Assembly: GCA_951799425.1 (NCBI GenBank)
Contig: OX637399.1
Location: 13,880,501 to 13,944,500, forward strand
Reading direction: 5' to 3'
Length of the DNA stretch: 64,000 nt
Source: Ilex aquifolium
Lineage: Eukaryota > Streptophyta > Magnoliopsida > Aquifoliales > Aquifoliaceae
Part shown: in pieces, positions 41,852 to 53,661 of the stretch
How the letters are laid out: each line of letters opens with the position of its first letter
How positions within the stretch are numbered: position 1 is the first letter of the stretch
Notes under the pieces: model-generated
The model's input: only the letters and a program-made list of their open reading frames with translations
Database searches by the model: none
Told to the model about the DNA's origin: nothing
Translations under genes and position numbers: made by a program

Positions 41852-44800
41852 ATGTGGGGAAGGGACGACTATCACCGATTAGTTAGACAACCCTTAGGCC
41901 CCAACATGAACATCGACCAAGACCCACCCGAGGATGCGGGTGACAATTTTGAAAATGTGGATGTCAACCCAAACATACAAGGGGGTGGAAACTTTGACAA
42001 TGTCGGTGCAAATCCAAATGCTCAAAGGGGTGGGGGATTACCTGAACCTAGAATGCCTAACCCAAGAATGCAATATCCCCCTCCCGATGCTTTTGATAAT
42101 GAGGATGCTAACCCGAATAGGCAAATGGGTGGGGAATTTCAACAACCTAGGATGCCCAACCCACGAGTGCAATTTCCCCCACCTAGGAATGAAGGGAATA
42201 TCCAACTTGACCCTCCACCAAGGACAATGCGGGAGTTCCTTCAGCCGACCCGTAGCTCCACACCATCATGCCTTGTTCTTCCTGTCCAAGCACATCTCTT
42301 TGTAATCAAACCATGGATGTTGCAACTACTCCCTAAATTTCATGGGGTCGAGAAGGAAAACCCTTATAGTCATCTAAAGTCTTATGAGGAAATAGTTGCA
42401 ACCTTTATCCCAAATTACAACATGGAAGAGATAGCAAGGATGAAATTGTTCTCTTTTTCGTTGGAGGGTAAAGCAAAGATTTGGTTTGATTCCATGGGGC
42501 CTCGGACCATGCTATCTTGGGACCATATAGTTTCATTCTTTTTAAAAAAGTTTTTTCCGGTTCATAGAACCACTTCTTTGAAAAAAGACACTCAAAACTT
42601 TTCTGAAAAACCCAATGAACAATTCTATCAGTGTTGGGATCGCTATAAAGATTTGATTCAATCCATACCACATCATGGTTTTAAATCGTGGCAATTGGTG
42701 AGTTTCTTCTACGAAGGAATCTCACCAAACCATAGACAATTCATTGACATGATGTGCAATGGTGAATTTTTGAACAAAGACCCTGACGAGGCCCTTGACT
42801 ACTTTGGTACCTTGGCTGAAAATGCACAATCGTGGGATGTTAGGGATCCAAGTGATGTACCTAGGATGTTGCCAGTGAGTGGTCAATCTCAAAGGGGAGG
42901 GATATATGATTTGAAAGACCGGGAGGACCTACTTTCACAAATTTCCAAATTGTCTAGGAAAGTAGATAGCCTTGAGGTGGAAAGGAGACGAGAGGTGTCT
43001 CATGTGTCAAAAACCGAGGAGACTTGTTCTATTTGTGGTGGTGTCGAGCATCCCACATCGGAGTGTCCGAGCATTCCGGCACTTAGAGAAGCATATCATG
43101 AACAAGTCAATGCCTTCAACCAACCAAGGCAATCATTTCCTTCAAATTCCAACATTTACAATTCGGGGTATCGTGATCACCCTAATTTCAGTTGGAGGAA
43201 TGAGAACCCCATCCCCTTTGGTTCCAATACATACACCTCTCCTACACTTCCCAAGCAAGGTCAGTACCAATCCCAACATCAAGGCCAAGGGCAAACTTCT
43301 AGCTCCCAATACCCACAGGCCAGTCCGCAAGGGTACCAATCCAACCCTCCCCCACAGAATTTCTCCCAACAAGGCCCATCTAGTTCTTCTAGCTACCAAC
43401 CACCTCATAAAAGGAGTTTAGAAGATGTGCTCCACGCCTTCATCCAAAGCCAAACCACCTTCAATAAGGACATTACGGCTCAACTCACAAAGATCACCAA
43501 TCACATAGGCTTGTCTCAACAAGAGAAAGGGAAATTCCCCTCTCAACCACAACAAAATCCCAAGGGCCAAAATGTGATTGAATCAGTTGAGCCCACCCAA
43601 GAGAGTTGTGAGCACCTTAAGGCGGTTACCACTCTTCGTAGTGGCAAACAAGTTGAAAAGACCATAGTGCCAAAGGTTCCACCCAAGCCACAATTGCCAA
43701 CAGAAGAGTCCATTGAGGGTGAGGCCAAGGAACGTGTGGCCGAAAAAGGTGGGATGAGTAAAGATAAAGAAAATGAGCAAATTGAAAATGAACATGTGGT
43801 TGATGATAGCTTGTGTTTTCCTCCTATGCCTGCCCCCTTTCCCCATCGTTTGAAGTCACCTGTCAAGGTGGCTAATTATTCTGACATTTTAGACATGTTT
43901 AAGCAGGTAAAAATCAATATCCCGCTCCTTGATGCCATCAAGCAAATACCGTCATGTGCCAAAATTTTGAAAGATCTATGCACGGTAAAGCGGAGGCTAA
44001 ATGTCCGGAAGAAGGCATTCTTGATGGAACAAGTGAGCTCCATTCTGAGGACCAACACTCCCCCCAAATTCAAAGATCCCGGTTGCCCAACAATTGCCAT
44101 CACTATAGGAGATTGCTGGGTTGAACAAGCATTGCTTGATCTGGGAGCAAGTGTCAATCTCCTTCCCTACTCCGTGTATCAACAACTCAAGCTCGAGGAG
44201 TTGAAACCTACTTCAATCACACTTCAACTTGCGGATCGTAGCATCCGCACACCAAGGGGAGTAGTGGAAGATGTGTTGGTGCAAGTTGATAAGTTTTATT
44301 TTCTAGTCGATTTTATTGTATTGGACACTCATCCTGTTGCTAATCTTAGTTCCCAAATCCCCGTGATACTTGGGCAACCTTTCCTTGCTACATCTAATGC
44401 AGTGATAAATTGCAGGAATGGTCTGATGAAATTGGCATTCGGGAACATGACACTGGAACTTAACGTCTTCAATTTGGCAAGGCAACCAGGGGATGACGAG
44501 GAGGCAAATGAGGTCAATAGAATTGACACAATGATTGATGAGCACTTAGAGTTAGAAGGGATGTTGAAACTTAAGGAGGAAGAATTGGTTGAATTGGAGA
44601 AGTTGAATGAGCAAGAAAAGGTGGAGGAGTTGAAAGGAATGGAAAGGTGGATCCCCACATTTGAAGAGCTACCTGAGCAAGAGAAGAAAATTTTCCCTTC
44701 GGATGAGAAAAATCCAAAACTGGAATTGAAGCCATTGCCCGCACATTTGAAATATGCTTATCTTGGCAATGATGAGACTTTCCCGGTAGTCCTTAGCTCT

Positions 44801-45163
44801 ACCCTAACCATGGAACAAGAAGAAAAACTTTTGGGGGTAATGAGAAAGCATAAGGGAGCGATTGGGTGGACTATTGCAGATATCAAGGGAATCAGTCCTA
44901 TAATTTGCACCCATCGCATCTATCTTGAGGAAGATGCTAAAACCTCCCGACAACCTCAAAGGAGATTGAATCCGAGCATGAAAGAAGTAGTGAAGGATGA
45001 GGTGTTAAAGCTACTTGATGTGGGCGTTATCTTTCCAATCGCAGATAGCAAATGGGTAAGCCCCACACAAGTCGTCCCAAAGAAATCTGGAGTCACAGTG
45101 ATTGAAAATGAGGAAAATGAACTCATACCTACAAGAGTCATTACCGGATGGAGGGTTAGCTAG
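41852..45163 (+). CDS. gag: Intact gag-protease fusion of element D, ending in a truncated RT
   Basis: 1103 codons without interruption. Residues 1-150 are Pro/Asn-rich with repeated MPNPR motifs. About 160-330 is the retrotransposon gag domain (KFHGVEKENPYSHLKSYEE to SWDVRDPSD). The CCHC knuckle CSICGGVEHPTSEC is near 391-406, followed by a Gln/Ser-rich stretch. FPHRLKSPVKVANYSDILD precedes protease, whose DLGASVNLLPYS is near 760. About 1035-1095 is the first block of RT. The frame then ends at TAG because RT is joined to the last codons of integrase at a short GATGGAG homology (about 45152). The start matches the ATG used for B. The product could form and process particles but not copy or integrate DNA. 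Confidence 0.9.
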   Translation: MWGRDDYHRLVRQPLGPNMNIDQDPPEDAGDNFENVDVNPNIQGGGNFDNVGANPNAQRGGGLPEPRMPNPRMQYPPPDAFDNEDANPNRQMGGEFQQPRMPNPRVQFPPPRNEGNIQLDPPPRTMREFLQPTRSSTPSCLVLPVQAHLFVIKPWMLQLLPKFHGVEKENPYSHLKSYEEIVATFIPNYNMEEIARMKLFSFSLEGKAKIWFDSMGPRTMLSWDHIVSFFLKKFFPVHRTTSLKKDTQNFSEKPNEQFYQCWDRYKDLIQSIPHHGFKSWQLVSFFYEGISPNHRQFIDMMCNGEFLNKDPDEALDYFGTLAENAQSWDVRDPSDVPRMLPVSGQSQRGGIYDLKDREDLLSQISKLSRKVDSLEVERRREVSHVSKTEETCSICGGVEHPTSECPSIPALREAYHEQVNAFNQPRQSFPSNSNIYNSGYRDHPNFSWRNENPIPFGSNTYTSPTLPKQGQYQSQHQGQGQTSSSQYPQASPQGYQSNPPPQNFSQQGPSSSSSYQPPHKRSLEDVLHAFIQSQTTFNKDITAQLTKITNHIGLSQQEKGKFPSQPQQNPKGQNVIESVEPTQESCEHLKAVTTLRSGKQVEKTIVPKVPPKPQLPTEESIEGEAKERVAEKGGMSKDKENEQIENEHVVDDSLCFPPMPAPFPHRLKSPVKVANYSDILDMFKQVKINIPLLDAIKQIPSCAKILKDLCTVKRRLNVRKKAFLMEQVSSILRTNTPPKFKDPGCPTIAITIGDCWVEQALLDLGASVNLLPYSVYQQLKLEELKPTSITLQLADRSIRTPRGVVEDVLVQVDKFYFLVDFIVLDTHPVANLSSQIPVILGQPFLATSNAVINCRNGLMKLAFGNMTLELNVFNLARQPGDDEEANEVNRIDTMIDEHLELEGMLKLKEEELVELEKLNEQEKVEELKGMERWIPTFEELPEQEKKIFPSDEKNPKLELKPLPAHLKYAYLGNDETFPVVLSSTLTMEQEEKLLGVMRKHKGAIGWTIADIKGISPIICTHRIYLEEDAKTSRQPQRRLNPSMKEVVKDEVLKLLDVGVIFPIADSKWVSPTQVVPKKSGVTVIENEENELIPTRVITGWRVS

Positions 45164-45361
45164 GGTTTATTCCTTTTACTGTACAGTTACTTTTACTTAT
45201 TTATGTTAATGTTATTTTATGTCACTCACTTGATGTGGTTGTATAGATTGGGTTCTCTTAGATCCAGATCTTGGTGCTTTTGTCGAAAGCGCAATTGCGA
45301 GGTGTTCTCTTACCCTACTTATCTTTTTTATTGTCTTCCATTGCATATTTTATCTTTTTGT

Positions 45362-45401
45362 TGCATTGAGGACAATGCATGGTTCTAGTTGGGGGGTGAG
45401 G
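45362..45401 (+). other. Internal hairpin and second polypurine tract (D)
   Basis: TGCATTG-AGGA-CAATGCA (45362-45379), then AGTTGGGGGGTGAGG, as in B, C and G. Confidence 0.7.
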
Positions 45402-47224
45402 TGCACTATTTGTATGATACACCAAGGTTGTTTGGAATTTTTTTGATTTTTGCTTGCAATTGTGAAAAATAGGTGAAATTTTTGAAACTTTTTGATGAAA
45501 AAAATATCTAATTGTTGATCTGTATTCCTTCATGATGTGCTTGTGTGAGTTGATGACATGTTGATCTTTGTTTTGAACTTTGTGCACATGAGTATTCTAT
45601 GGAAGTGGATCCTATGCATGAGTATCATTTAGGTATTGATTTTTGAACTCAACTGTATGTAACTCTTGAATGTGTAATTTTGGCAATTTACGGATTGGAT
45701 TCATGTTTTTAAGCTTGACATAAGTAGTGGAGACGAGTAAAGACCCTTGAGAGCTTTAGTGCCAAATCATTTTTGGAGGGAATTTACAATTACTCAAAGA
45801 ACATATTTTTTGTCAAGTTGTTCAATAGTCTCATTATGTTCGCGTTGATTAGTGCATTTGGCTAGTAGACTGATTTGTCTTGAACATATAATGCCCTCCC
45901 ATGCGGACCTGGAAGTGATATTAGGCCATCTTTGAATATTTTGAGCCTTTAACCTTTTTCTTGTGCAAATATTATCCCTAGTGCCGTGATTGAGCTTATT
46001 TGGAATTCGTTTCTATGCCACACAATTGACCAAACCTGTGAAAACAAGAAAGATATACCTTACCTTGGTTGTTCCTAAAAGCAGAAATGAGTGATTGCAA
46101 AAGTAAAGGATGTATGGTGTGGAAACCCAAACAAAAGGGATAAATGATGTTGAAACTCAAAGAGTTCAATGGAAAAAGAATGAAAATCCAAGAAAAGGAA
46201 GAAAATGGGTGAAAGAAGAAAATAAAGAGAAAAAGAAAAGGAAATTGTTGAAAAAAAAAAAAAGAGAAACGAAGAATGTGGTGACGGGGTGAGAATCAAA
46301 ATCCCATGAAAAGGGAAGTGTTTTTCTAGAATAAAAGTCTCTCACTCGGAACAACCCTCTTTGTTATCCTATATCCTTCATTTCAATTTCCTAGATACCA
46401 CCCCAAGGCCCCATTTTAACCCTTAAAGTCCTAAGTGATCTAGAGAAGTTGGGAGGTGCATATTTCAAAGGAAATGATGAGTTTAGTCTTACTACCTAAT
46501 GCCCTAATATTCTATTCATGAGACTATGCCAAGTTCGCTTCATTTTCATTTGTTAACTTCATTTTTGGATTACATGTGGGCACACTTTGTTTTGAACATA
46601 AGACTCTATCTCACATGTACACATGGAGTGCATACCAGGATAACTTGACTGTATTTCATTGCTTAAGAGTGTCCCTTGGTGAGTTGTTGCATTGAAGCTG
46701 AATTTGTCCAATTTTTCAAATGTGAATCCTGTTGTGTAACTGTTCAAATTACTTGTTTAATTCACACACACACAAGTTGAAAATCAATGTTTAGGTGCAT
46801 ACTTTAGACTAGTATCTAAAACTATGGTTTTGCTCATGTTAGCCTAGTTCAATCAATTGAGAAATTTGTTAAGTAACTCAGGGCTTGCAACAATGAGGGA
46901 ATACTGCTCAAGTTTTTGATATTTGGAAAGGATTAGAACTATGTGTGTTGTTTAAATCCATTTTTACATTTTGGGATACTCATTTTGATAATTAAAGAAT
47001 AGAAATCCATTCCTTGGATGTTGAATGCATCAAAGTTTTAAATCACTTTGCAATTTTGAATTTAACTTGGGCATGATGGATCAAATTGTGGAAATTAAGT
47101 GGAGTACATCTTTTGGAAGGGAGTTGGAGTCACAAGTAATGTGAGGAAATGTCTAGGAAGGTTCTAAGCTGAATTGGAGTGGTGGTATGCTCAGTAGGAG
47201 GAGTCTGTCTGACAAAGCAGAACA

Positions 47225-47320
47225 GTACCGGTATTCAGTACCGGTACGCCAAACCTTCTGGAGTCGAAGTACCGGTACTCAGTACCGGTACTGTATGGTA
47301 CCGGTACTCAGTACCGGTAC
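47225..47320. repeat. GTACCGGTAC array x6 upstream of the 3' ORF of D
   Basis: Sites at 47225 (last base T), 47238, 47269, 47282, 47298 and 47311. The spacers (CGCCAAAC.TTCTGGAGTCG, GATTTG.CTGAC) are those of D's own LTR array at 40315-40375, with extra units. It lies about 200 bp before the 3' ORF start. Confidence 0.9.
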
Positions 47321-47525
47321 GATTTGTCTGACACGAAAATTTTTTAGGGCTTTTAATTTAAACTCCTCGTTAAACCCTTCATTTCCCCACTTCTATTCCT
47401 GCCCTATTCCTCTCTCCCTCACTCGAAAACACTCCAAGGTCCCAAAACCCTCTCCACTTCCCTCTCAATCCATAAAACCCCCTTTGATTTCGGCTTCTTT
47501 GGACAACCCTCATTGGATAATCTCA

Positions 47526-47702
47526 ATGGTTCGCACCAAGAGAGCAGGACCAGGGCCAGGACCAGAGCCCAGTTCCCCTCCTGCCAAGGTATCCTCCAGC
47601 CGCAAGAGAGGAGGCGAAGGGTCAAGTGAGGACCCAGAGGAGCAGAGGAAGAGGGCTAAGAGGGATGCCCGTCGCCAATTGATCGATGGTAAGGGTGTGA
47701 CC
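47526..47702 (+). CDS. 3' ORF of element D, first part (59 codons before G)
   Basis: The ATG at 47526 starts MVRTKRAGPGPGPEPS, followed by a basic stretch SSRKRGGEGSSEDPEEQRKRAKRDARR, quoted in parts, which resembles a nuclear-localisation signal. Element G enters after codon 59. The frame resumes exactly at 58944. Together the two parts give 396 codons with no other lesion, so the ORF was intact when G inserted. Confidence 0.82.
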
Positions 47703-47949
47703 TGATTAGCACATAACAAGGACATGTATGGTGTGCTAATGTGCTTTTGTTTCACCTTTTTTGTCAATAAATGGGAGTGTTTTGGTTTTGATTGTGGCTT
47801 GATGGAATTTTGGGTGAATGCATGTAAAATGATGTAAATGACATGATTTAAACCCCCATGGTGTTATATGAGGCTAATGGAGTGTATGGGGTAGCTTTAA
47901 GGATGGTTTGGAGGGGAAAGAAATCCAATTTTTGCTCACAGTCTGAAAA

Positions 47950-48342
47950 CCTTCTGGAAGGTGTATGTCGGCCTTCCGGAAGGTTTTGCTAAAAACCCTG
48001 GATGCCTTGTTCACAGCTAATACCTTCCGGAAGGTTTTGTCCACTAGAATGAACCTTCCGGAAGATTTTAGCTACTGGAGTAAAACCTTCCGGAAGGACT
48101 TGTCTACTGGAATGGACCTTCCGGAAGGTTTTGCCTTGTGTTTCTTTTTGACTGCCAAAATCTTCCGGAAGGTTTTGTTTTCTGGAATGAACCTTCCGGA
48201 AGGTTTTGGCTACTGGAATGAACATTCCGGAAGATTTTTTTGCTACTGATGTCGACCTTCCGGAAGTTCTTGCATTTGATTCTTTTCATTTAACTGTTCT
48301 TTCAGCGACCTTCCGGTAGGTGTATGTCGACCTTCCGGAAGG
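47950..48342. repeat. CCTTCCGGAAGG array, 12 sites, 5' LTR of G
   Basis: Same sites as in the 3' LTR (57233-57625). Here the first reads CCTTCTGGAAGG and one reads CATTCCGGAAGA. Spacing is 20-50 bp. The first and last pairs share the spacer TGTATGTCG. Confidence 0.92.
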
Positions 48343-48632
48343 TTTTTGCACTTTTCTCCAGACAGCCTGTAACTCAACTTTGCGGCTTGGAGGGTCCCAC
48401 ATGCACTTCTCCTACATGCTTCCTGACATCCCTTACACATCCTGGAGCCTCCCTCACCCCTGCATTGATTTGGATGAGTCTTGATAATTAATGAAGAGAG
48501 AGAAGAAGAAGGAAGCTGGGTGGGCAGACAGCTCTGCCTCACCCCCTGTCCAGCCCATGTTGCTGCACCCCTAGTGATGGAGATCAACTCTGTAGACCTC
48601 CCTCTCTCTCCAGGCACGTTTTGGGGGGAAAG

Positions 48633-50505
48633 TGATGAGCGCATAATATTGCATATTTGAAGGGCTCATTACATGCATTATAACTCCACTTTTGCATTTA
48701 AATACTTAGTGTTAGCCAAAATTGTCTATAATGTTGATATTTTGATGTTGCAACCTTTTATAGCTTAAATGATTTATTTTAGGACATTGCAACCTTGATG
48801 GATGTGTGGTGAAGGCATGGACACATTACATGAAGAATTGGAGGCTTAAAAGTGAAGAAATCAAGAAGGCATTGGTGCTTGGGAACAAGGGCACCAGCTG
48901 CAGCAACAATTGGAAGCACTTCCTCGGAATTCCTCCATTTTGAACATGATCTACTCAGAATTTGGAAAAGTTAAAAACATGAAAGTTGTAGATATAGGTG
49001 TCTTCTGTTTGGTGTCAAAATTTCAGCCCAATCCAACGGTTAGATCAAGAGTTATGCCGATTCTACCGAAGGTGGTCCAGTGCAGAAAAACAGTACCGGT
49101 ACTCGGTACCGGTACCAAATGGTACCGGTACGCAGTACCGGTACTCCGAACCTTCTGGTCGCGAAAACAGCCTGTAACTCAACTTTGAGGCTTGGGGGTC
49201 CCACCTACACTTCTCTCACGCCTATCCCAACATTTCCTTACACATTTGCAGGCCTCCTACACTCAAGTGGAAGACTTTGAAGGCCAATGCATTAATGAAG
49301 AGGAGAGAGAAGTGGGCTGCCATATGGGGTTGCAGGCTAGCCTGTCAAGACCCATCAACTCAGCCCCCTCTTGAGGGAGGTCTGCACACAGCTAGGGGGG
49401 AGCCTCTTGGACGTTTTGGAAGTCTTACACACACCAATATATTCAGCATTACACACACATTGTATGGGGGTTGGCTACCTAAGCTTAGGAGTAGAGATAG
49501 AGAGCTCCAAGGAGGAAGAAGATGAATAGTATAATGTAATTTCGTTTTTGCATTTCTTCCATCCTTTTCCATGTAATCTATTGTAAGACTTGTTTAAAGC
49601 TTTGTTTATTGTCTTTAATCTCATTTATTTCAAGTACTTTGCAAGTTTCAATACACCATTTTACATTTCACCATTGTTGCTCAAGTTCTTCATTTTCAAG
49701 CTTAAAATGGGTATTGAATATTTTTCTCCTTAGTTTACGATTTCTTGCTTTAAGTTAAGTTTCATGCTTCATGCTTCATGTCTTCATTATATCCATTTAC
49801 ATTATTATGCTTGTCTTTCATTTTACCATGAGTAGTTAGATTTAAGTTGGTAAATCCAAAGGAAAATTTCTCTTGGGGATTCCATTTCAACTCATTCTCC
49901 TCCCTCCCTTAAGAGTCCAATGGTTCGGTTTGACGGGGTTGAGAGTGGATGAATTGGTGCCTTTGATATTTCATAGACTTGTCACGGTTTATTCTTAGAT
50001 CATCACCAACCTCATCCCTAGCTTCCCCCGAATCAATTGTTCATTCATGCTCTATCGGAGTTAAGGAGGGATTGGAGTTGAAATGGTAGTCCTATTGGAG
50101 TGACTTCCTTTGGATTAGCCAACATTTTTTTCTTGCATTTTCCATACATAAACACAACCACAAAACACAAATACAAGATTTTACATTTTCTTTTCACTTT
50201 TGCAAAATCACTCTCACAAAACTCTCTTTCCTTCCCTGAGGAGACGACCTTGGAATTCTTTCCAAGTAAAACATCGACAACGAAAGACTCCTTACGATTG
50301 GGGAGCACTTTTGTGCACACCGCATCTCATTCCATCTATTTTGTTCATCACATTTCCATTCACATACATTTTATTGTTGTTCCTATCTTCTTGCATCATC
50401 CGGAGGGAGAGTGACAATCCCCCATCACTATAAGCCACATACACACATTGAGGGTGAGGGTGATGTTTAGAGGTTAGGAAACAACAACGCATTTCCAATC
50501 AATCA
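48633..50505 (+). repeat. Element H: solo LTR of the C family
   Basis: 1873 bp, TSD GAAAG on both sides (48628-48632 and 50506-50510). It starts TGATGAGCGCATAATATTGC and ends CCAATCAATCA, matching the ends of the C LTR; the body is also homologous (for example GATTTATTTTAGGACATTGC). Four GTACCGGTAC sites lie at 49093-49144. There is no internal sequence, so it is the product of LTR-LTR recombination. Confidence 0.93.
49093..49144. repeat. GTACCGGTAC array x4 in H
   Basis: Sites 49093, 49106, 49122 and 49135, followed by TCCGAACCTTCTGG. They lie about 460-510 bp from the LTR start, the same offset as in C. Confidence 0.92.
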
Positions 50506-51355
50506 GAAAGCAAGAGTCTCCTTGGGGGGGTATTCATTCATGATGTATTAGAGGATAGAGAGTTGGAGAGGGAGAAGCTCTGGGCGAGGAAGACAATGAA
50601 TAGTAGTTTTAGAGAGAGAAAGTTGTGATTTTTGCATTTCTTTTGCTGCATTGTCTTGTAATCAATGGTAGGAACCTTTATATCTTGAATGAATGCCATT
50701 AATGTCATTTTTCCCTTATGTCATTGCTAGTTTAATGCTCCCATTTAAATTCTACCATTAATGCTTCAAAAGTTATTCATGTTCATAGCTATAAAACAGA
50801 TTTCCATGCTCCATTTCCCTTCCATGTCCATTTCCTTTATGCTTGTCTTGCATTGTTAATATGAGTAGCTAGGATTTAAGTTGGTTAATCCAAGGGAAAA
50901 TTCCTCTTGGGAATACCATTTTCAACTCTTCTTCATTCCTCCCTTTAGAGTCAAATGGTTCGGTTTGACGGGGTTGAGAGTGGATGAGTTGGTGAGCCTT
51001 TGATATTCCGTAGGCCTAGTCACGGTTTATGCTTAGATACTCACCAATCTCGTCCCTAACTTCCCCCGAATCAATCGTTCATTCATGCTCAATCGGAGGA
51101 AGGCTTTGAGTTGATTTGGTATTCCCATTGGAATGAACCCTTTGGATTAGCCAACACTTGCTTTATTTGCATTTTCATTTACAAACCAAACACAAAACTC
51201 AAACAAAAGATTTTACATTTTCTTTTCACTTTTGCAAAATCACTTTCACAAAACTCCCTTTCCTTCCCTGAGGAGACGACCTTGGAGTACTCTTCCAAGT
51301 AAAACACCGACAACGAAAGACTCCTTGCGATTGGGGAGCGCTTTTGTTCACACCC

Positions 51356-53661
51356 TGTAACACCCCGTATTTTTCTTTTATAGATATGTATATAGATATA
51401 TATAGTAAATAATTGTTGTAAAAACATGGATATGAGTAGTGACGATAGGAATAAAAACTAGAGATGCGAATTGATTGGGAAGTTAAGCTTCGAAGATGTT
51501 TAAACTTGGAAAGGGTGAATAGACAAGTTTCTAAAGGTTTTTAGGTCAAAATAAGGTTTCCATTGAGTCCGGAAGGTCGAAAAACCTTGGGAGAGGTAAT
51601 ATGAGGTGTATTAGAAGTTATGAAATATTTTGGAGTTAAAACACATTTTAGAGAAAATTTGGGAATTTAGGATTTTGGACACTGCTTAGTATTTTGGCCA
51701 TAAATTTTTATTCGTAAGTCCAATTGATCTGAAATTTTTACAGTAGATAGTAGACATCTAGGGTTACAAAAGTGTATCTCATGAAAATTTTCCAATTCGA
51801 CCTCTAAATGGGTCAAAATTGCACTGGAAGTTGAAATAAAAATCTGGCAGTCAAACCGTACCGGTACGCAGGACTCCAGTAGCTCAACCGTACCGGTACG
51901 CCCGATAAAGCCCAGCCCGATCCGACTTCGGGTCTTTCTCCATTTCTTCCACTATAAATACATCCCTACACCTCTCTAAATCCCATTTCACCACTCCAAA
52001 CCCTAGGTAGCCTTAGAAAGAGAGAAAGGGAGAGAAAAACACAAATATGGAGGGAGATTTACACCATTCTTGAAGATCAAAACCCTAGATTTCTCAAGAT
52101 TCCACTTCTATACCCATTTCCTTTTCTTCCCTTCTTCACCCAATCTCACCCAAATCTCTTGAAACCCTAGGAGGAGGAAATTAAGAGGAAAAGGAAGGAG
52201 AACAAGAAGGTTTTGAAGGTTGGGTCTTGGATTTATAGCTTGGCTTAGAAGGTAGGGGATTTCTTCCTATTCTCTTACATTGAGGCTAGGGTTAAATTAT
52301 ATGTATTCTTTTGGTTCAAAATCATATATACTTGCTATTATTTACTTGATTCTTGATCCTCTTGCATTTATTACCAAGTTTTAAACATTGTAGTAGTTGT
52401 GTAACCATTAAAGGTCCATTTCTCATTCTCAAACCCTAGTTTTAAGAAAAATGAATCTTTCCTCTTTACATTTTCCTTGTTCTAACCATCACAACCTTAG
52501 TGTTTGATATTGTGTAACAAAATAATGTTTATGGTGATCTCTTGCTCTTTTTCTTCCATTTTGCTATGGTACAAATTGTGAAATTTGGGGATTTGTGGAG
52601 TTATGGGTTAATTGAGGAAATGGTGGATATCGTATGTCTTGTTTGGTTGTTTGGAGGAACAAGGGTGAGAGGTTCCCTGTAAGGATGCTTGAGAAATAAG
52701 GCTTTGAGGGTGAATTGGGGACTGGTGTAATTGTTGTTTATGTGAGATATTTTGTTAGTATTTTATCTCTTGGGTGGTTGTACGATACGAACATGGATTA
52801 CTATGAACCGGGGATCATGTAGTGGGTATACGTCTTTATATGCCACGCGGATATGAACTTTTCCTACCACCTGGGGTGGGTAGACGCCTTTGTACGCCGT
52901 GTGGGTATAAACTTTTCATATCGCTAATGATCACGGTTTAGTAACGTGGGTTGTATCGGGCACACCGTGTGGGTCATCGTGCATTGTACCAAATACGATT
53001 TCTGCAAGAGTTTTGGGGTAGTATGGGATGCCACAAGAACTTGTGGAAATGGTGTTTGGTGGGATGGATTATGTTTTGGGAATTGATTCTTATTGGTATC
53101 TTGTGTTCATTTATTCTTTTAATTATCGTGGTTCCTTAAACTTGAGATCTATTTAAAATGTCCTGCTTTTCCTTCAAAATGTTATATATGCTATTTGTGA
53201 ACATGAGACCAACCGTTTTATATGCTTTCCTAAACCTTGTTTGAGTTTGGGAAGATTTTGCTACAGAGCTGCGTGCTCATCCCCTACAATTAACATTTTT
53301 CAGATTATGCTATAGAGGAGGAGCTTGGCGCTAATGAGCCGGGCCTTGGGGAAGCCTCATTAGAGGGGTACCTGGATCCCGAGTGGGACATGTAGAGATG
53401 CCTCTTTTATTTTTGGTACTAGACTAGGAACCAATATGTACAAACATTGTAAAGTCTAGTTTTCTTTTGTAATTCCGCTGCGCTACATTATTAAATTTTT
53501 GAGATGTAAATGCCATGGTTGGGCATATTCTTTTGGATAATGATGTAAATATTTTATGGATGATGAATGAAGTTTAATTTATTTATGGATGATATTAGTG
53601 CTCTCATGATGTGAATGTTTTAGAATGTAATGCCGTCCAGGGTGTGTTTTGGGGCATTACA
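51356..53661 (+). repeat. Element I: solo LTR of an unrelated family (2306 bp)
   Basis: TSD CACCC on both sides (51351-51355 and 53662-53666). It starts TGTAACACCCC and ends GGGGCATTACA, short inverted ends typical of Ty3/gypsy LTRs of the Tekay/Del kind (family assignment tentative). Two GTACCGGTAC sites (51858 and 51890) lie about 60-100 bp upstream of the TATA box. A 54-bp imperfect tandem duplication lies at 52822-52921. No internal region and no gene. Confidence 0.85.
51951..51962 (+). promoter_or_regulatory. TATA box in solo LTR I
   Basis: CACTATAAATACATCCC, followed by a pyrimidine-rich stretch and CCAAACCCTAGG. It lies downstream of the two GTACCGGTAC sites. A good plant core-promoter match; which strand of transcription it drives follows from the LTR orientation. 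Confidence 0.6.

Larger units (their letters stand above)
45164..47525 (+). other. 3' non-coding module of D
   Basis: About 2.36 kb homologous to 23881-26338 in B, with no supported gene. It contains the hairpin plus internal polypurine tract (45362-45401), a purine-rich run (about 46140-46290), and a palindrome array (47225-47320) just before the 3' ORF. Confidence 0.7.

Noticed and set aside
47965-48249. 94-codon ORF with repeated FRKVL/NLPEGF units in both LTRs of G
   Set aside because: It is generated by the CCTTCCGGAAGG array, which keeps frames open on both strands; the units vary in spacing and there is no sign of protein-level selection.
52951-53139. 62-codon ORF with a hydrophobic end in solo LTR I
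   Set aside because: Short, inside an LTR and without a recognisable domain; the hydrophobicity comes from T-rich sequence.
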